NCBI GenBank assembly: GCA_023430365.1 | Contig: JAEZAS010000288.1 | Location: 1-45,421, forward strand | Length of the DNA: 45,421 bases | Direction: 5' to 3' | DNA from: Planctomycetota bacterium | Lineage (GTDB): Bacteria > Planctomycetota > Planctomycetia > Pirellulales > Pirellulaceae | Shown: positions 12,141 through 20,769 of the stretch, piece after piece | Layout: each line of letters starts with the position of its first letter | Numbering within the stretch: position 1 is the stretch's first letter | The notes under the pieces: generated by a model | The model's input: the letters and a program-made list of their open reading frames with translations, nothing else | Told to the model about the DNA's origin: nothing | The model's database searches: none | Translations under genes and position numbers: made by a program

Positions 12141-13760
12141 ATGGAGCCCTATTGGTACAAGAACGCGGTCATCTACGGGGTGGATGTCCGCTCGTTTTGC
12201 GATAGCAACGGTGATGGCTTCGGCGATTTACCCGGATTGACCTCGAAGCTCGACTATTTGCAGCGGCTTGGAGTGACCTGCCTGTGGATTCTACCCATCT
12301 ATCGAACACCGCTGCTCGACAACGGCTACGACATCTCCGACTACTGCTCAATCGACCCGCGAGTTGGCACGTTCGACGACTTTCTGAACTTTTTAGCCGC
12401 CGCAGGGGAGCGGGGCATTGGTGTGGTGCTCGACCTGGTCATGAACCACACCTCAAATCAGCATCCCTGGTTTGAAGCCTCTCGAAGAAGTTCTACGGGC
12501 GACCACTATCGCGACTACTATGTCTGGACCGAGGTCCCTCCGCCAACAACCAAGGAGAACATCTTTCCAACCGAAGAGGCCGGAGTATGGAAGTGGGACG
12601 AACTGGCGAAGGCTTTTTACTACCACCGCTTCTATCACTTTCAGCCCGATCTGAACATCGCCAACGTTCAGGTGCGAGCGGAAATCCATCGGGTGCTGGA
12701 GTTCTGGAGTTCATTCAATGTCGTTGGCTTCCGGATCGACGCCGCCCCCCACATGATCGAAGAAAAGGGGCTTCCCGAAGCCAAACCGGACGATCCGCAT
12801 GGTGTTCTTCGAGAATTCCGCCAAATCGTCAACTCCCGTCGCTCGTATGCCATGTTGCTGGGGGAATCGGATGAACCGGTCGAGCACCTCGCCGATTTCT
12901 TCGGTGACGGCGACGAGTTGAACATGGTGTTCAATTTCTACCTGGACAACTACCTGATGCTCGCCCTGGCTTCGGAAGAAGCCGAACCGATTCGCTACGC
13001 CCTTGATTTGCTTCCGACAATTCCGCAGCCATGCCAGTGGGCGAACTTCCTGCGCAACCTGGACGAACTCGATCTGGAACGCCTGACGCCCGAGGAGCGT
13101 GACGTCGTCTACAAGGCGTTCGCCCCGGAAGAGGACATGCGGATCTACGACCGCGGCATCCGCCGCCGGCTGGCGCCGATGCTCGCGGGCGACCGACGGC
13201 GACTGGAAATGGCCTATAGCCTGTTATTCTCCCTGCCCGGGACTCCGGTCATCGTGTACGGAGATGAAATCGGCTTGGGTGGGAATCTCGCGCTGCCGGA
13301 CCGCAATGCCGTACGCACCGCGATGCAATGGTCGAGCGAGCCCCAGGCCGGCTTTTCGACCGCGGACGAATCGACAATCTTTCGGCCACCAGTCGGCAAG
13401 GGGAATTTCGGCTACCGCAAGCTGAACGTTGCCCAGCAAGAACAGGACGAGCATTCACTGCTGAACTGGTTCAAGCAGCTCATTAAGGTTCGTCGGGAGA
13501 CTCCCGAACTCGGCTGGGGCGTATGTCACTTGCTGAATCTCGATCATTCGAGCCTGCTAGTTCACGCATGCGAGTACCGCAGCCACAAGATTGTGGCCGC
13601 GCACAACCTGTCCGGAAAACCGGCCGAAGCGACGATCACCCTCGCTCATAGCCGGAAACTCATTCCGATTTTTGGTCACGCGGAGGTCGAGCCGCTGGAA
13701 GCCGGACGGTATCAGGTCCGCTGCGGTGGTTATGGTTACGCCTGGTTTCGCTTGGAATAG
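12141..13760 (+). CDS. GH13 alpha-amylase family protein, trehalose-synthase-like, with altered region IV
   Basis: A 539-residue cytoplasmic protein without a signal peptide. It has the GH13 barrel: an N-terminal DSNGDGFGD calcium-loop-like segment; region I DLVMNHTS near residue 98; region II GFRIDAAPH with nucleophile D200; region III LGESDEP with acid/base E242. Region IV reads FLRNLDELD: the Asp (D308) is kept, but the usual His of the NHD motif is Leu (L307). Late features (RGIRRRLAPML, PGTPVIVYGDEIGLGGNLALPDR, RTAMQW) match trehalose synthase (maltose alpha-glucosyltransferase) and its relatives. The protein ends in a short beta-sandwich domain, and no maltokinase is fused. The next gene, an alpha-glucosidase, starts 5 bases after the stop, so they form an operon for maltose/trehalose or other alpha-glucoside handling. 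The exact reaction is uncertain because of the His replacement. Confidence 0.88.
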   Translation: MEPYWYKNAVIYGVDVRSFCDSNGDGFGDLPGLTSKLDYLQRLGVTCLWILPIYRTPLLDNGYDISDYCSIDPRVGTFDDFLNFLAAAGERGIGVVLDLVMNHTSNQHPWFEASRRSSTGDHYRDYYVWTEVPPPTTKENIFPTEEAGVWKWDELAKAFYYHRFYHFQPDLNIANVQVRAEIHRVLEFWSSFNVVGFRIDAAPHMIEEKGLPEAKPDDPHGVLREFRQIVNSRRSYAMLLGESDEPVEHLADFFGDGDELNMVFNFYLDNYLMLALASEEAEPIRYALDLLPTIPQPCQWANFLRNLDELDLERLTPEERDVVYKAFAPEEDMRIYDRGIRRRLAPMLAGDRRRLEMAYSLLFSLPGTPVIVYGDEIGLGGNLALPDRNAVRTAMQWSSEPQAGFSTADESTIFRPPVGKGNFGYRKLNVAQQEQDEHSLLNWFKQLIKVRRETPELGWGVCHLLNLDHSSLLVHACEYRSHKIVAAHNLSGKPAEATITLAHSRKLIPIFGHAEVEPLEAGRYQVRCGGYGYAWFRLE

Positions 13761-13765
13761 GTGTC

Positions 13766-15370
13766 ATGCGACAAGAATACCGCTGGTGGGAAAAGGGCAT
13801 CATCTACCAGGTCTATCCGCGGTCGTTTTACGATTCGGATGGCGATGGCGTAGGAGACTTGCGAGGCGTTCTCGAAAAGCTCGACTACTTCACCTGGCTA
13901 GGAGTCGACGCCATCTGGCTCTCGCCGATCTATCCCTCTCCCATGGCCGACTTCGGCTATGACATCACCGACTATACGGCAATTGAGCCAGTATTTGGGT
14001 CGCTGGAGGACTTCGACCAACTCCTGCGGGCCACGCACGAGCGTGGGCTCAAGCTGCTCCTCGACTTCGTCCCGAACCACACGTCGGAATTGCATCCCTG
14101 GTTTCTGGAGTCGCGGAAATCGCGAGACAATCCGAAGCGCAACTGGTTTCTCTGGCGAGATCCCGCGCCGGGCGGCGGTCCACCGAATAACTGGTTGTGC
14201 AATTTCGGCGGCAGCGCTTGGACGCTCGATGAGGCCACCGGACAATACTATTACCACGCCTTTCTCAAGCAGCAGCCCGATCTGAATTGGCGCAATCCCG
14301 AAGTTCAACGGGCGATGTTCGATGTCCTGCGCTTCTGGCTCGACCGCGGTGTTGATGGCTTTCGCGTGGACGTGATCTGGCACATCGTCAAGGACGAACT
14401 GTTCCGCGACAATCCGCCCAACGCCAACTGGCAGCCGAATCAATCTCCCTACTTTCAACTGCTGGCAACATACTCGGCCGACCAGCCTGAAGTTCACGAC
14501 CTGATTCGGCGGATGCGACAGCTGCTCAACGAATATCCCGATCGGATGATGGTCGGAGAAATCTACCTTCCGATACAACGTCTTGTCGCCTACTACGGAG
14601 CCTCGGGCGAAGGAGCACATCTGCCCTTCAATTTTCAGCTTATTCAGCTTCCTTGGAATGCGAGGGTCATTGACGAAGCGGTCCGCACCTACGAAGCGGC
14701 ACTGCCCGAATTCGGCTGGCCGAACTGGGTGCTGGGAAACCACGACAAGCATCGGATTGCGAGTCGCGCCGGAGCAGGGCAGGTCCGAGTCGCGGCCATG
14801 CTACTGCTCACCCTGCGAGGTACACCGACGATGTACTATGGCGATGAGTTGGGAATGCAGAACGTGCCGATCCCTCCGGACCGAGTTCACGATCCGTACG
14901 AGCGAAACGTCCCCGGGCTAGGACTGGGACGCGATCCCCAGCGAACTCCCATGCAATGGACTGCGGAGGAGCAGGCTGGCTTTAGTTCCACAGAACCCTG
15001 GCTACCGGTGGCGGAGGACTATCGAACGAGGAATGTTGCCGTTGAGGCGGCAGATCCTGACTCGGAACTGTCGCTCTACCGCCGCTTGATCGAATTACGT
15101 CGCCAGGAAAGAGCGCTTTCGGTGGGCAACTATTGTCACGCGCCCAGCGAGGGCAGTTTACTTGCTTACCTTCGCCAGGAAGGAGAGTCACGATTCTTGA
15201 TCGTCCTGAATCTCGGCGGCGAACCCGCGACATTTCGCCTGACCGGCGATATCGGCGTGGGCCGGCCCGTCATTCGGTTATCCACGGCCTTGGATCGCGA
15301 AGGCGAGTCGGTCGAGGAACATTTGTCACTCCGAGGGAATGAGGGAGTGATTGTCGACCTGAGAAACTAG
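13766..15370 (+). CDS. GH13 alpha-glucosidase / oligo-1,6-glucosidase-like
   Basis: A 534-residue protein starting at ATG 13766. All catalytic GH13 regions are intact: DFVPNHTS (region I), GFRVDVIWH with nucleophile D202, MVGEIYLP with acid/base E265, and VLGNHDKHR with the H326-D327 pair. The N-terminal IYQVYPRSFYDSDGDGVGDLRG is the classic alpha-glucosidase opening with a calcium-loop-like DSDGDGVGD. A LGMQNVPIP segment and RTPMQW also match. Exo-acting members release glucose from maltose, isomaltose or sucrose, or transfer glucosyl units. It has no signal peptide, so it probably works in the cytoplasm on imported or stored sugars. Unlike its upstream neighbour, its active site looks complete, which suggests a division of labour or a substrate chain between the two. 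The linkage specificity is not determined. Confidence 0.92.
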   Translation: MRQEYRWWEKGIIYQVYPRSFYDSDGDGVGDLRGVLEKLDYFTWLGVDAIWLSPIYPSPMADFGYDITDYTAIEPVFGSLEDFDQLLRATHERGLKLLLDFVPNHTSELHPWFLESRKSRDNPKRNWFLWRDPAPGGGPPNNWLCNFGGSAWTLDEATGQYYYHAFLKQQPDLNWRNPEVQRAMFDVLRFWLDRGVDGFRVDVIWHIVKDELFRDNPPNANWQPNQSPYFQLLATYSADQPEVHDLIRRMRQLLNEYPDRMMVGEIYLPIQRLVAYYGASGEGAHLPFNFQLIQLPWNARVIDEAVRTYEAALPEFGWPNWVLGNHDKHRIASRAGAGQVRVAAMLLLTLRGTPTMYYGDELGMQNVPIPPDRVHDPYERNVPGLGLGRDPQRTPMQWTAEEQAGFSSTEPWLPVAEDYRTRNVAVEAADPDSELSLYRRLIELRRQERALSVGNYCHAPSEGSLLAYLRQEGESRFLIVLNLGGEPATFRLTGDIGVGRPVIRLSTALDREGESVEEHLSLRGNEGVIVDLRN

Positions 15371-15525
15371 GCTATCCGCCAGGGGATGACAGCCCGCTCT
15401 TCAATGAAGGTAGCTAGCACCACCAAACCCCAGCCGAGCGGTGGATCTTGACGGTTGTATCGCATCAATCGTTCGGTCTGGTTAATGGCCTTCGCACGGT
15501 CGATACCTAACCAGTCGCAACGAGT

Positions 15526-17661
15526 GTGCTGTATGGCACTCCCGAGCGGGGAATGGCGAAACGTCGCACGGAGCGTCCAAATTCGCCCGAAGGTACTCTA
15601 GGAGTGAGTGTTTTGGCGAGGCGGGCCATTACCACCCGAAGCTTGCGCACGGCGGTCCGCGCCCTCCCTTGGGTATTGCTAGCACTATGTGCCGTGGCAA
15701 CCGCCCACCTCACAGGGCGGATCGGCGTGCCTCCGGAATTTGCGTTTCGAGGAGGCGATCAAGCCTTCACCCCTTCGCCGGCCTGGACTGACGGTGAATT
15801 GCGCGAGCAAGAGGGAAACGGACAGAGCGTTTCAACCTATCCTGCCGTCAATGTTTCACTGGCTCCTAATCCCCCGCCCCAACCGAACACTCCACTGCGG
15901 CAGGAACCACCGGTCGCGTCAACGTCTCCGACGTTGCTCGGCCCCTGGCCCGATATTTCGGCTGCCGAAACGGTGGCCTACCATCAAGTCGGTGAGAAGT
16001 CGGAAGATCCACTAGCCGAGGCTTCTCTCCCGCCGGCTGGTCCGATTGAAGAACTCCCCGTTGGCGACCCGACCCTGGCGGACCGGGTACAGCTCTCCCT
16101 GCACAACGATTTGCTCACGCTGACCGCGCGTGACGCGCCGCTGGCATCGGTGCTCAATCTGATCGCCAAGCAACACGGCCTCAATATCGTTGCCGGCGAC
16201 GAAATCACCCAACGTGTAAGCGTTACGCTGACCGACGTTCGACTCGACGATGCGCTCGATACGCTCCTGGCCGTCAACGGATACACCTGGTCGACCCAGC
16301 GAAACATTCTGGTCGTCACCTCACTCGATGGCGCCCGCAAGTCGGGTCCCATGGTGCAAGGACGCATCGTCCGAGTATTTCCGCTGAACTATGTTTCCGC
16401 CGCGGACGTCGATCGCGTCGTCAAGGGACTCATCTCGCCGGTCGGGCAGTCGTTCATCGTGGAGGCGGCCCCGATGGATCAACGGCGAACACACGAACAG
16501 ATTGTCGTTGAAGATCTCCCTTACTACGTCGCACGCATCGAGGACTACATTCGCAGCGTCGACTACCAGCCGAGACAGGTGCTGGTCGAAGCCCACGTGC
16601 TGCAAGTTCAGCTCAAGGACGACCTGAAGCACGGAGTGAACTTCGAAGAGATTCTCCGCATTGCCAATACGAACGTCACGTTTCAGACTACGGGCTTCGC
16701 CAATGCAGCCGCGCCGCAGGCCGGTTTCTTGAAGGTCAATGGCACGGATCTCTCTGTCGTCATCGAAGCCCTCAAAACCACCACCGATGCCAAGACCCTC
16801 GCTTCGCCGAAAGTAGCTGTGCTAAACGGTCAGGAGGCAAGGTTCCAAGTTGGCGGACAGATTGGCTACCTCACCACGACGACCACCGAAACGGCCGCGG
16901 TACAGACGGTGAATTTTCTCGAAACGGGTGTCATTCTCCACGTGACGCCGATCATCACTGTCGATCGTCAGGTGTTGATGTCGGTTCGCCCAGAAGTTTC
17001 CACGGGCCGCATCAACCCGACCACCGACCTTCCCGAAAGCGAAACCACACAGGTCGATACTCGGGTCATGCTCGGCGACGGCGAGGCGGTTGTGATCGGT
17101 GGTTTGATCAAGGAAATCGACAACGAAGTCCAGAACAAAATTCCCTGGCTCGGCGACGTGAAATATGTCGGCCGACTGTTCCAACGTCGAACGATCACAC
17201 GCGAGCGGAGCGAGGTGATTATCGCGCTCCGGCCGCGAATCCTGGAGGAAGTTCCAGGGTGTCGGGAGGTGAGCCCCTGTGAAACGCAGCGAGCCGCCAC
17301 TCCGCTGTTTACCGGACCGCTTCATCGAGTAGACCGCAGCCAGTGGGAACCGCAATTCCCCGATGCGACTTGCAATCCACCTCGCTATCCAGCGCCGCCC
17401 GTCATCGAATACGGCCCTGATTGCGATCCCGGCGCACCCTGCATCCAAGGCCCGGTTCCGTCTCCGCTGCCGACTGGCCTCGACCCGATACCGTTCGAAA
17501 CCGAAACGCTATCTCCGGCCATAGGGAGTTCGGCAGGAGCCGTTGGCGTTCATCCTGCTGCCTACGCTCCGGTTCGGACCGGCACAGGTCCGGCGTTGGG
17601 GCAGGGGCCTTCGCCAAAACAACGGCAGCACCAGCTTATGCGACTGCCGGCCCTCGACTAG
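15526..17661 (+). CDS. Secretin, GspD/PilQ-like outer-membrane channel of a type II secretion / type IV pilus-type system
   Basis: Up to 711 residues. The start is uncertain: ATG 15526 gives the longest form; ATG 15553 and GTG 15604 are alternatives, the last placing a hydrophobic signal (LPWVLLALCAVATAHL) close to the N-terminus. A low-complexity proline-rich linker covers about residues 85-185. An N0/STN-like domain (about 188-270) has LTARDAPLASVLNLIAKQHG. An N1-like domain (about 283-365) begins at VRVFPLNYVSAADVDR. The secretin domain (about 410-575) shows SPKVAVLNGQEARFQVGG, a threonine-rich beta-lip (YLTTTTTETAAVQT) and LGDGEAVVIGGLIKE. The last 135 residues form a proline/cysteine-containing extension, not part of the core fold. 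It opens the gene region for the pseudopilins and motor proteins and should form the outer-membrane pore. Confidence 0.9.
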   Translation: MLYGTPERGMAKRRTERPNSPEGTLGVSVLARRAITTRSLRTAVRALPWVLLALCAVATAHLTGRIGVPPEFAFRGGDQAFTPSPAWTDGELREQEGNGQSVSTYPAVNVSLAPNPPPQPNTPLRQEPPVASTSPTLLGPWPDISAAETVAYHQVGEKSEDPLAEASLPPAGPIEELPVGDPTLADRVQLSLHNDLLTLTARDAPLASVLNLIAKQHGLNIVAGDEITQRVSVTLTDVRLDDALDTLLAVNGYTWSTQRNILVVTSLDGARKSGPMVQGRIVRVFPLNYVSAADVDRVVKGLISPVGQSFIVEAAPMDQRRTHEQIVVEDLPYYVARIEDYIRSVDYQPRQVLVEAHVLQVQLKDDLKHGVNFEEILRIANTNVTFQTTGFANAAAPQAGFLKVNGTDLSVVIEALKTTTDAKTLASPKVAVLNGQEARFQVGGQIGYLTTTTTETAAVQTVNFLETGVILHVTPIITVDRQVLMSVRPEVSTGRINPTTDLPESETTQVDTRVMLGDGEAVVIGGLIKEIDNEVQNKIPWLGDVKYVGRLFQRRTITRERSEVIIALRPRILEEVPGCREVSPCETQRAATPLFTGPLHRVDRSQWEPQFPDATCNPPRYPAPPVIEYGPDCDPGAPCIQGPVPSPLPTGLDPIPFETETLSPAIGSSAGAVGVHPAAYAPVRTGTGPALGQGPSPKQRQHQLMRLPALD

Positions 17662-17681
17662 TCAGCACTCGGGCAACGACT

Positions 17682-17846
17682 ATGGCGAAACGTCTGGCTG
17701 TCCCCAAGCCTTTGGAACATCTGCTCGAGAAGCGGGATGCCGACCGTCGGTCTAGTGACCCACGTACGTCCGCCGCGGATGTACCCGCCTCGGCTGATCG
17801 TCGGACGAGGAAACGTCGTCAGACGAAGCGCCGCGACGGCGACTAA
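17682..17846 (+). CDS. Small basic hypothetical protein (54 aa)
   Basis: An ATG 17682 to TAA 17846 frame starts 20 bases after the secretin stop. The product MAKRLAVPKPLEHLLEKRD continues to a highly basic C-terminus (DRRTRKRRQTKRRDGD). The opening has the look of a short amphipathic helix, and the rest carries DRR repeats. I do not recognise a family. Support comes from its position directly after the secretin, on the same strand, and from a composition that looks like a small conserved basic protein rather than random sequence. The ribosome binding site is weak. It could be a small accessory factor of the secretion system, or a chance frame. The competing frame on the other strand (17658-17879) looks less protein-like. 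Confidence 0.45.
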   Translation: MAKRLAVPKPLEHLLEKRDADRRSSDPRTSAADVPASADRRTRKRRQTKRRDGD

Positions 17847-17875
17847 CGGCTGCGGCACTTGCCCTGCATCCAGCG

Positions 17876-18784
17876 TCAATAAGCCAGCATTCCGCGGATG
17901 CCATGGGTCGGAATTGCCCGCTGCCCTCGAAGAAGTTGCAGGCGATCACGCGTCGGACTGGCCTGGCGTAGCCGCTGAAACGGCTCAGAAGCCTCGAATA
18001 TGCCTTGTCCCGACACACCCAATCGAGCTTCGACCATACCATAACTGGCGATGTCTCGCGCCACTTCCGGATCCAAGTCTTGGAAGGGCAAACGGAAGGT
18101 CGCCGGTCCGTACTGGAAGTCGATCTCACGCACCACATGGCTCGACCGGGCCAAGACATGGAAACCCGCCCGCGGGTAGCGGTGGGGGTGTTCAGCGCGA
18201 GGATAGATCTCACCGATCAGTCGCAGGTCGAGCGTACCGCGGACCGCCGTCCAAACTCCCGCGGCCGTGTTAGGGAAGAGCGTCACGAGCAGTCCATCGA
18301 TCTCCGCGTCGTTATCCCAGTTCGCCAGACGCGACTCGATGTCAAGTGATTGCACCGGGAGCGGTGTCACTTGCCAGGGGAACACGTCCCTCTCGGACCA
18401 CTCCTTGCGAGGTTGCGTATTTGGCTGGCGCGGCTCGAGTGCAGCGATTGAGGGCTCAAGCGTTAGATGGACGACCGCTTGCTTCTGAAGTTGGTCGATC
18501 TCCAGTCGTTCGCCATGCTGCTCGGCCGACGCTATCGCGGGCCAAGGGAATCGGCTTAGCAGCTGGACTCCTTCCGATTCGCTTCCGAGCCACAGATGAT
18601 CGAGATCCGTGCGACCATCCACCAGACCGGCAACGACCCGACCGTCGTGCAGGGTTACGCGGACGGTTTGATCCCGGACGGTCTCGCCCGCTGCCCACTC
18701 TGCGCTAGTCCCTAATAGCAGCAGGAGCATTACTGCCTTGAATCGTCGCTGGGCGTAGCAACCAAGTTGGAAGAACGTGGCCAT
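17876..18784 (-). CDS. Hypothetical exported protein beside the pseudopilin genes
   Basis: ATG 18784 (MATFFQLGCYAQRRF) is used so that the signal peptide (core MLLLLLGTSAEW, cleavage near WAAGE) is near the N-terminus; an ATG at 18817 would add 11 residues. The mature part of about 275 residues begins with a beta-rich segment (TVRVTLHDGRVVAGLVDG) that resembles a small SH3-like or barrel domain. Further on are EPRQ-rich linkers and a segment with WDNDAEIDGLLVTLFP. No family or catalytic motif is recognised. It lies 218 bases downstream of the PilV-like gene on the same strand and may belong to the same transcript, which would make it an accessory secreted or periplasmic factor of the pilus-like system. 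That link is inference from position only. Confidence 0.7.
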   Translation of the reverse strand: MATFFQLGCYAQRRFKAVMLLLLLGTSAEWAAGETVRDQTVRVTLHDGRVVAGLVDGRTDLDHLWLGSESEGVQLLSRFPWPAIASAEQHGERLEIDQLQKQAVVHLTLEPSIAALEPRQPNTQPRKEWSERDVFPWQVTPLPVQSLDIESRLANWDNDAEIDGLLVTLFPNTAAGVWTAVRGTLDLRLIGEIYPRAEHPHRYPRAGFHVLARSSHVVREIDFQYGPATFRLPFQDLDPEVARDIASYGMVEARLGVSGQGIFEASEPFQRLRQASPTRDRLQLLRGQRAIPTHGIRGMLAY

Positions 18785-19002
18785 GGACGACCACGTTTGC
18801 GACCGGCATGCCAGCATTTATCGCGACTGCGTCCTGCGCAACGCAAGACCTGATTCCGTCCTTACTTGCGAGGACCTTGCGAGGTTAGCTATTCCAGGAA
18901 CCGGTTGCCCTTTGGCAACGCATGGTGAGAATCGGCAACAGAGTGTACCGGCAGGTAGGCGCCAGCCAGCGACGCGACTGCACGTAGCCGGTTCGTCCCA
19001 AT

Positions 19003-19527
19003 CTAGGGAGAAGGCGGTTTTGAAGTCTTGTGGCCGTAGGCGGAATAGACTTCAACGCCGTTGTAGCGAACAGTGATCTTGATTCGCTTGATCAGAGAGT
19101 TGGTCGAACCGGTGGGCAGCAATGTAACAGCGTTTAGCCAGGCAATATCGACCCGCCGACTCCAACCGGCGTACTGCGCCATCGTGGCGCCGTTCGCCGA
19201 CTTGGGGGGGGACTCGTTGTATCCGTCGAAGTCGTCCACATCGTCATATCCCGTCTTGAGTCCCAGCGTCTCTCCGAGATCGAGTCCCAGCAGGGGCAAC
19301 GTCGCGTCGGGTTCTTCGAAGGCCTTCGTCTGTACTTCGGCTAGCAGGGATTGCGCCAAGTGTTGGGCAATCACCCGGTCGGCTTCTTTCCGCTGCGTGA
19401 GCAGGGACTGCCCTGTCGACGAGAGCGCTGCGGTCATGAGCACGCCTACGAGAACCGTCGACACGATCAGTTCCAGGAGGGTGCTACCTCGCCGGGAATG
19501 TTGACGCTTTGCGACGACTGAAATCAT
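19003..19527 (-). CDS. Type IV pilin-like minor pseudopilin (PilV/GspI-like)
   Basis: A 174-residue protein with a class III (prepilin) signal: a basic leader (KRQHSRR), a glycine at residue 14 as the expected cleavage site, and a hydrophobic helix STLLELIVSTVLVGVLM with glutamate at mature position 5 (E19). That helix anchors the subunit in the inner membrane until assembly. The remainder is a variable globular domain with many Asp and Gly residues (DDVDDFDGYNE). The start codon overlaps the stop of the upstream gene (ATGA at 19524-19527), so the two are translationally coupled. It is probably a minor subunit of the pseudopilus tip encoded in the same region. Assignment to GspI, GspH or PilV is by size and order only. 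Confidence 0.85.
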   Translation of the reverse strand: MISVVAKRQHSRRGSTLLELIVSTVLVGVLMTAALSSTGQSLLTQRKEADRVIAQHLAQSLLAEVQTKAFEEPDATLPLLGLDLGETLGLKTGYDDVDDFDGYNESPPKSANGATMAQYAGWSRRVDIAWLNAVTLLPTGSTNSLIKRIKITVRYNGVEVYSAYGHKTSKPPSP

Positions 19528-20063
19528 GGCAGCTTAGGTCTGTTCAGTGCTGGCAAGGCGCCATGAATCCCTCGAGTCGCTCCGGCCGGTGCGAGCAACT
19601 GCACCGTCACGGAATTCAGCAGGCGATGTCCGGACGCAGCGTCCACCGGCGCGTCGTACGTCACGGTGAATTGTTGCACGCTGGGAAGAACAACCTCGTC
19701 CGCCTGGCCATTCAGATTCCTGATTAAAGGAGCGCCCGGGCTTCCCGACCAGCGGTATCGCAGCGTGTCGGCCACTCCGTCGCCGGTTCGATCAGGTGTC
19801 GCAAATGCCAGTTCGCTGGCAGTAGCGGTGGTGATCGATGTTGCGTAGCTGAATTCCGACCCCAATTGCTCGAGCACGCACGCCGCAGCCAACGCGGCTG
19901 AGGGAGCGGTCTTGGCGTCAGGAACGGAACGAGCCGCGATATGAATCGCCGAAGCCATTCCCAGCATGAGCAGCGTCAACAGCGGAATGCTGATGGTCAG
20001 TTCCAGCAAGGTATAGCCCAATCGCTGCACGCGTCGAGACGATTGAGTCGGCATCTTCGTCAT
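19524..20063 (-). CDS. Type IV pilin-like minor pseudopilin (PilW/GspJ-like)
   Basis: ATG 20063 (MTKMPTQSSRR) gives 179 residues; a longer frame from 20147 would put the leader far from the N-terminus and is not supported. The leader ends at glycine 16, followed by YTLLELTISIPLLTLLMLGM with glutamate at mature position 5 (E21), as expected for a prepilin peptidase substrate. The C-terminal domain has DRTGDGVADTLRYRW, an Asp/Gly-rich loop that could bind calcium, a feature seen in some pseudopilins. The gene is divergent from the major pseudopilin gene at 20262, so the 198 bases between them hold both promoters. It is coupled to the next gene through an ATGA overlap. Confidence 0.84.
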   Translation of the reverse strand: MTKMPTQSSRRVQRLGYTLLELTISIPLLTLLMLGMASAIHIAARSVPDAKTAPSAALAAACVLEQLGSEFSYATSITTATASELAFATPDRTGDGVADTLRYRWSGSPGAPLIRNLNGQADEVVLPSVQQFTVTYDAPVDAASGHRLLNSVTVQLLAPAGATRGIHGALPALNRPKLP

Positions 20064-20140
20064 AACCGGAATCGCCGTCCCATGAAAAGCAACGTCGGGA
20101 CACAGGTACCGTAGCTTGCAGCAGAACAGATGTTGTTTTT

Positions 20141-20169
20141 TTGACACCCAGCATCCGTCAACCTAGGGT
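20141..20169 (+). promoter_or_regulatory. Possible sigma-70-type promoter of the pseudopilin gene
   Basis: TTGACA at 20141-20146 is a perfect -35 hexamer; 17 bases later, TAGGGT at 20164-20169 is a weak match to a -10 hexamer (3 of 6). It points towards the gspG-like gene and lies 93 bases before its start codon. It is in the only gap between the divergent pseudopilin transcripts. Sequence match alone; the -10 is poor. Confidence 0.3.
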
Positions 20170-20261
20170 TCTCCGGAGGGCGGTAATGCTCCCGCCCAAG
20201 AGGGATTCGCTTCGTCGACCGATCGACGAGATGACCACGCACATGAGTTAGCGAGGCAAGC

Positions 20262-20657
20262 ATGCGTAGGAAACAGAACGGGTTTACGCTGGTCGAGTTG
20301 GTTGTCGTTGTGTTGATTCTGGGTATTCTAGCCGCTGTGGCTGCGCCCCGTTTGTTCGATACGGCTAACGACGCCCGCGAGAGCGGCACGAAACAGTCTC
20401 TCGCCGTCGTGCGCGACGCCATTGAACTTTACAAATCGCAGAACGGTTCATTCCCGGCAGCCGCAACGATCGCTACGGATCTGAAACCTTTCATCAAGGG
20501 ACCTTTCCCGGCGGTGCAAGTCGGCGCCAACAAGAATGCCAACGTGGCTACGGCGACCAGCCCGATCACCACTCCCGTGGCCGGAGGATCCGGCTGGGCG
20601 TATGACGCCTCCAGCGGCGAATTCGTGGTGAATGATGCGTCCTACATCGCCTGGTAG
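20262..20657 (+). CDS. Major pseudopilin, GspG-like
   Basis: A 131-residue prepilin. The leader is short (MRRKQNG) with G7 as cleavage site, then FTLVELVVVVLILGILAAVAAP with glutamate at mature position 5 (E12). The helix continues into RLFDTANDARESGTKQSL, typical of the GspG N-terminus. A short globular domain follows, with a conserved pattern of FPAAATIATDLKPF and a GWAYDASSGEF segment close to the C-terminus, as in planctomycete GspG-like proteins. A GAGG at 20249-20252 lies before the ATG. It opens the plus-strand operon with kinase, STAS and motor genes, and should be the most abundant subunit of the filament. A strong hairpin follows the stop (20683-20716). Confidence 0.93.
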   Translation: MRRKQNGFTLVELVVVVLILGILAAVAAPRLFDTANDARESGTKQSLAVVRDAIELYKSQNGSFPAAATIATDLKPFIKGPFPAVQVGANKNANVATATSPITTPVAGGSGWAYDASSGEFVVNDASYIAW

Positions 20658-20682
20658 TTCGCGAACTGCAATTAACCTCCCG

Positions 20683-20720
20683 GCCCCGCAGACTTTCGAT
20701 GTCGGCTGCGGGGCCTTCCC
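20683..20720 (+). terminator. GC-rich hairpin after the pseudopilin gene
   Basis: A perfect 10-base inverted repeat (GGCCCCGCAG and CTGCGGGGCC) with a 14-base loop lies 26 bases after the pseudopilin stop and 54 bases before the histidine kinase start. It is followed by a TTCCCCCC tract rather than a T-run. It could be a partial terminator or an mRNA-stabilising hairpin that leaves the abundant pseudopilin message at higher level than the genes behind it. Confidence 0.6.
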
Positions 20721-20769
20721 CCCGCCAGGCATCGCCCCTCGCTTCGATTGCTATTCAAGGTGCGTCGCC

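Noticed and set aside
20632..20769. Upstream extension of the histidine kinase reading frame
   Set aside because: It would begin inside the end of the pseudopilin gene and run through the hairpin; the internal ATG 20770 has a ribosome binding site and better fits the membrane helix position.
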